NCBI GenBank assembly: GCA_900552735.1
Contig: USBA01000088.1
Location: forward strand, 1 to 7,429
Length of the DNA stretch: 7,429 bases
From: an uncultured Collinsella sp.
GTDB lineage: Bacteria; Actinomycetota; Coriobacteriia; Coriobacteriales; Coriobacteriaceae
Direction: 5' to 3'
How positions within the stretch are numbered: the first letter of the stretch is position 1; the number at the start of each line of letters is the position of its first letter. Positions 4,740 to 7,429 of the stretch are shown here, piece after piece. Position numbers and translations under genes: made by a program. The notes beneath the pieces were generated by a model. It had not been told where the DNA came from and ran no database searches. It saw nothing but the letters and a program-made list of their open reading frames with translations.

Positions 4740-5463
4740 AGGCGAGGGCTTGGCGCTGAAGCTCGATGAGCTCGGCGATACCCTTGTCACCCAGGTCGAG
4801 TAGGGCGTTGAGACGCTTGCGATCGAAGGGCGCCTGCTCGCCGGTACCCTGGAGTTCGATCATCTCACCGGAATCGGTGGCGACGAGGTTCATGTCGACC
4901 TCGGCGTGGCTGTCCTCGGAATAATCCAAGTCGAGCAGGGTGTTGCCGTCGACGACGCCCATGGAAATGGCGGCAACCTGGCCCGTGAGCGGGATGCGCT
5001 CGAGTTTTCCCGCCTCGACCCACATGGCAAGGGCGTCGTGCAGCGCCAACCAGGCACCGGTAATGCTCGCCGTACGCGTGCCGCCATCGGCCTGGATCAC
5101 ATCGCAGTCGACGGTAACGGTGTACTCGCCGAGCGCCTTCATGTTGACGACGGTACGCAGGCTGCGGCCGATAAGCCGCTCGATCTCCATGGAGCGGCCC
5201 TTGCGGTTGGCATGCTCGCGCTTGCAGCGTTTACCGGTCGAGGCCGGCAGCATCGCATATTCCGCCGTTACCCAGCCGGCCTTGGCGCCCTTGCGCCAAC
5301 CCGGCACACCCTCCTCGATGATGGCGGCGCACAGTACGCGCGTGTCGCCGAACTCGGCCAGGCACGAGCCGTGGGCGTGCTTCATGACGCCGCGGGTGAG
5401 CTTAACGGGGCGCAGCTCGTTGGCGGCGCGGCCGTTGGCGCGGTTGACCTGCATGTATTCCAT
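4738..5463 (-). CDS. rph: Ribonuclease PH (tRNA nucleotidyltransferase)
   Basis: Phosphorolytic 3'-to-5' exoribonuclease that trims tRNA precursors and takes part in RNA decay, acting as a hexamer. The 241 residues match the family length. The N-terminus has the GRAANELRPVKL signature (11-22), then GWVTAEYAMLP (63-73), Arg90 in KGRSMEIERLIGRSLR (88-103), the phosphate-binding loop DVIQADGGTRTASITG (121-136) with Arg130, and the acidic metal site LDLDYSEDSHAEVDMN (177-192) with Asp178, Asp180 and Asp184. All look intact. The ATG at 5463-5461 has AAAGGA (5476-5471) seven bases upstream; Met4 is too far from it. murI ends 53 bases upstream, and no terminator lies between, so they are probably cotranscribed. 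Its stop codon overlaps the hairpin that closes the unit. Confidence 0.97.
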   Translation of the reverse strand: MEYMQVNRANGRAANELRPVKLTRGVMKHAHGSCLAEFGDTRVLCAAIIEEGVPGWRKGAKAGWVTAEYAMLPASTGKRCKREHANRKGRSMEIERLIGRSLRTVVNMKALGEYTVTVDCDVIQADGGTRTASITGAWLALHDALAMWVEAGKLERIPLTGQVAAISMGVVDGNTLLDLDYSEDSHAEVDMNLVATDSGEMIELQGTGEQAPFDRKRLNALLDLGDKGIAELIELQRQALA

Positions 5464-5516
5464 GGAACTATCCTTTCGGCAAAAGATGTGGCGAAGACTC
5501 CGGCGACATTGCGAGC

Positions 5517-6401
5517 CTAACCGAGTTCGTCGATATCGACGTGCTCGATGCTTTTGAGCGGCTGGCCAAAGATAAAGCTACCCGCCACCGCAAACTCGGC
5601 AATGTTGTCAGACGTGGTGGCAAAGCGATGCTGTGGCTCGGCGGTATCGCCCGCCAGCTGCTCACGGCGCGTGAGGATATCGGTCAGCTCGCGGGTGGTC
5701 TCCTCGGCGGAGCTCACCACGCGCACCCCGGGTCCCAGCGCATGGCGGATGGGACCCACCAGCAGCGGGAAGTGCGTACAGCCGAGCACCACGGTATCGA
5801 TGCCGCGATCGTGCAGCGGCTCGACTGTGGCGCCGACCAGCGCGCGAACGGCTGGCGTATCAAAAATATCCTCGTTCTCGAGCCACTGCTCCTGCAGGTG
5901 CGCGCCCGAGGCGAGCTCGTGCTCGACGACCTCGACAAAGCTCGAGGCCGGGCAGCCATACACATCGACACCAGCATCCAAGTCCTGAATGGCGCGCGTG
6001 TAGGCACCCGAGCGAATGGTGAGGTTGGTGGCCAGCACGCCGACGCGACGCGTACGCGTGCTGTTGATGGCAGCACGTGCGCCCGGAGCGATCACGCCGA
6101 TCACGGGAACGTCAAGCACTTGCTGAGCCAGACGCAAGGCCGCGGCGGTCGCCGTGTTACAGGCGATGACCATGATCTTAACGTCGTGCCTCGATAGCCA
6201 GCGGCCCGCCTGCAGCGCAAACGAGCGAACCTCGTCCTCGGTGCGGGTGCCATAAGGGCAGCGCTTAGTGTCACCGAAATAGTAGACGGACTCGTGCGGA
6301 AGCGCCGTTGCAATCGCGCGCGCGACCGTTAAGCCGCCCAGGCCCGAGTCGAACACGCCGATCGGACGCGTGTCCCCGGCCAGATTATCGATATCGGACA
6401 T
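5517..6401 (-). CDS. murI: Glutamate racemase
   Basis: Interconverts L- and D-glutamate in the cytoplasm, supplying the D-Glu of peptidoglycan stem peptides, and needs no cofactor. The 294-residue protein has two Asp/Glu racemase lobes. The N-terminal lobe carries PIGVFDSGLGGLTV (13-26), FGDTKRCPYG (42-51) and the first catalytic cysteine, Cys81, in ACNTATA. The C-terminal lobe carries the second, Cys208, in GCTHFPLL (207-214). Family members are usually 260-290 residues. I chose the ATG at 6401-6399 because GGTGA (6410-6406) lies four bases upstream, matching the 5' part of the anti-Shine-Dalgarno; the frame stays open to an ATG at 6437, which lacks a ribosome site and would add a non-conserved MVAFFERESGEV. 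It follows the HAD gene by 51 bases. Confidence 0.96.
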   Translation of the reverse strand: MSDIDNLAGDTRPIGVFDSGLGGLTVARAIATALPHESVYYFGDTKRCPYGTRTEDEVRSFALQAGRWLSRHDVKIMVIACNTATAAALRLAQQVLDVPVIGVIAPGARAAINSTRTRRVGVLATNLTIRSGAYTRAIQDLDAGVDVYGCPASSFVEVVEHELASGAHLQEQWLENEDIFDTPAVRALVGATVEPLHDRGIDTVVLGCTHFPLLVGPIRHALGPGVRVVSSAEETTRELTDILTRREQLAGDTAEPQHRFATTSDNIAEFAVAGSFIFGQPLKSIEHVDIDELG

Positions 6402-6452
6402 TACCTCACCAGATTCTCTCTCGAAAAATGCGACCATGCGTGATGCGTCGCG

Positions 6453-7364
6453 CTACGAACGGGCCGCGACCAACAGCTCGGCCGTTGCCACCCAACCGTC
6501 GACAATCTTGCCGCGCGTAATATAGGCATTGTCGCAGGCATCCAAGAACTCCAGGGCACCGGCGCTCGTCAGACCGTTCTCGACCAGGCAGAACATGCCA
6601 ACATGGTCGGCCATGTAGAAGTCGGACTCGGAGTCGCCGAGCGCAAGCGTCTCCTCGCGCTCGATCCCCAGGTGCTCGCAGAAGCGCGCAATGGCAACGC
6701 CTTTGTTGAGACCCGCCGGATTGATGTTGAAGGCGCGGCCGTCCTCGACGCGATTAAGCTCGAGCGTCGTCGGCTTGGACAGGTGAGTCAGATGGCCGTT
6801 GCAAGCCCAGACCAGACCGCAGCCGGCCTCGTCCAGGATGGCCTGGACCTCATCGTCGGGCACATCGCCGCGCATGCCGACGGTGACCTCACGGTACTTG
6901 TAGCCGGTCGACATGTCGTTGTGGTATTCGATCTTGTGCGGCCAGCGGGCAAGGATCTTCTCGCACACGCCAGTCTGCTCGATCACCTGGTGCGGCGTGA
7001 GACCGCAGGCGGGGTCGTAGGGCATGTCGCCCGTCAGGTACTCCCAGTCGTTGGCCTTGAGGTCGTACATGACCAGGCCGCCCATCTCGCCGATGTAGGA
7101 GTTGAGGCCGAGCACGCGGGCGTCCTCATGGATCATGGTGCGATTGCGACCCGAGGTGGGGACCACCTGGATGCCGGCACGGGCGAGCGCGACAACCGCC
7201 TCGACGAGCTTGGTCGAGGGATTGCCGTCGTTATCGCGCAGTACACACGAGCCGGGGGCGAGCATCGTGGCATCCAAATCGGTAAAGACATACTTAACCT
7301 TGGCAAGGCGTTCGCGCATCTCGCCCGAAAGGTCGGCGACGGTCGGCAGGGTGTTATGAGACAT
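6453..7364 (-). CDS. HAD-IIB family hydrolase (Cof-like phosphatase)
   Basis: Mg-dependent phosphatase of the haloacid dehalogenase superfamily; the substrate cannot be read from sequence. The 303-residue protein has motif I FTDLDATML (27-35) with nucleophile Asp29 and acid/base Asp31, motif II PTSGRN (69-74), motif III Lys221 in NPAGLNKGVAIARF and motif IV GDSESDF (243-249) with Asp244 and Asp248. The large insert between motifs II and III (about 90-205) is a C2-type cap, which places it with subclass IIB enzymes such as Cof, sucrose-phosphate or mannosyl-3-phosphoglycerate phosphatases. Motif I has Ala where the usual DxDGT has Gly. The ATG at 7364-7362 has GGAG (7373-7370) five bases upstream; an in-frame GTG at 7370 overlaps that site and is less likely. 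It leads the murI-rph group. Confidence 0.88.
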   Translation of the reverse strand: MSHNTLPTVADLSGEMRERLAKVKYVFTDLDATMLAPGSCVLRDNDGNPSTKLVEAVVALARAGIQVVPTSGRNRTMIHEDARVLGLNSYIGEMGGLVMYDLKANDWEYLTGDMPYDPACGLTPHQVIEQTGVCEKILARWPHKIEYHNDMSTGYKYREVTVGMRGDVPDDEVQAILDEAGCGLVWACNGHLTHLSKPTTLELNRVEDGRAFNINPAGLNKGVAIARFCEHLGIEREETLALGDSESDFYMADHVGMFCLVENGLTSAGALEFLDACDNAYITRGKIVDGWVATAELLVAARS

Positions 7365-7403
7365 GGTCACTCCATTACGTAGAAGGGGCTTGGTCTTGAG
7401 CGG

Positions 7404-7426
7404 CGCGTTTACTTAGGAAAAACGCG
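7404..7426. repeat. Inverted repeat upstream of the HAD gene
   Basis: CGCGTTT (7404-7410) and AAACGCG (7420-7426) are perfect 7-bp arms around a 9-base spacer; the right arm is itself part of the 10-bp palindrome AAACGCGTTT that ends the window. No U-tract follows on the minus strand. It could be an operator for the HAD-murI-rph unit or part of a longer structure beyond the edge. No good promoter hexamers are visible between it and the HAD start. Confidence 0.3.
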
Positions 7427-7429
7427 TTT

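Noticed and set aside
6402..6437. An earlier ATG for murI at 6437
   Set aside because: No Shine-Dalgarno precedes it, and the 12 added residues are not part of the racemase fold; the ATG at 6401 has a well-spaced site.
1..7429. Defence, phage, CRISPR, biosynthetic or other novel multi-gene system
   Set aside because: All ten protein genes except the HAD enzyme have clear housekeeping identities, with no transposase, integrase, repeat array or unknown gene cluster.

Overview
The window is a compact housekeeping region in which every gene I can support lies on the minus strand, so transcription runs from high to low coordinates. High G+C, strong Shine-Dalgarno sites, two GTG starts, a bacterial-type tRNA-Pro, the MEP-pathway kinase IspE and a Veg protein beside ispE suggest a high-GC Gram-positive. 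A Coriobacteriia (Collinsella-like) actinobacterium is my best guess; this is inference from gene content and style, not a database result.

In transcription order: a HAD-IIB phosphatase (7364-6453), glutamate racemase murI (6401-5517) and RNase PH rph (5463-4738) form a first block, closed by a perfect 12-bp hairpin that starts in the rph stop codon. A second block holds the XTP/dITP pyrophosphatase rdgB (4591-3950) and the D-aminoacyl-tRNA deacylase dtd (3946-3500), 3 nt apart. A third holds veg (3369-3073) and ispE (3070-2174), 2 nt apart. Then come a tRNA-Pro with anticodon CGG and encoded CCA (2124-2048) and its terminator, tatA (1935-1660) with its own promoter and terminator, greA (1553-1083), and the first 334 codons of lysS (1003 to the window edge).

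The themes are cell-wall precursor supply (D-glutamate from MurI; isoprenoid precursors from IspE), RNA 3'-end processing (RNase PH), nucleotide and tRNA quality control (RdgB, Dtd), transcript elongation (GreA), lysine tRNA charging (LysS) and folded-protein export (TatA). The orders murI-rph-rdgB, veg-ispE and greA-lysS match my recollection of Firmicutes gene order, which supports the calls.

I see no new multi-gene system, defence island, CRISPR array or transposase gene. The interest is in the gaps: a 21-bp palindrome filling the spacer of the tatA promoter; a terminator just upstream of lysS with a competing upstream pairing; a repeat-like palindrome at the rph 3' end; and Shine-Dalgarno sites embedded in terminal Glu-Glu codons at two gene junctions. 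No gene-free stretch exceeds 300 bases; the longest is the rph-rdgB gap of about 146 bases.
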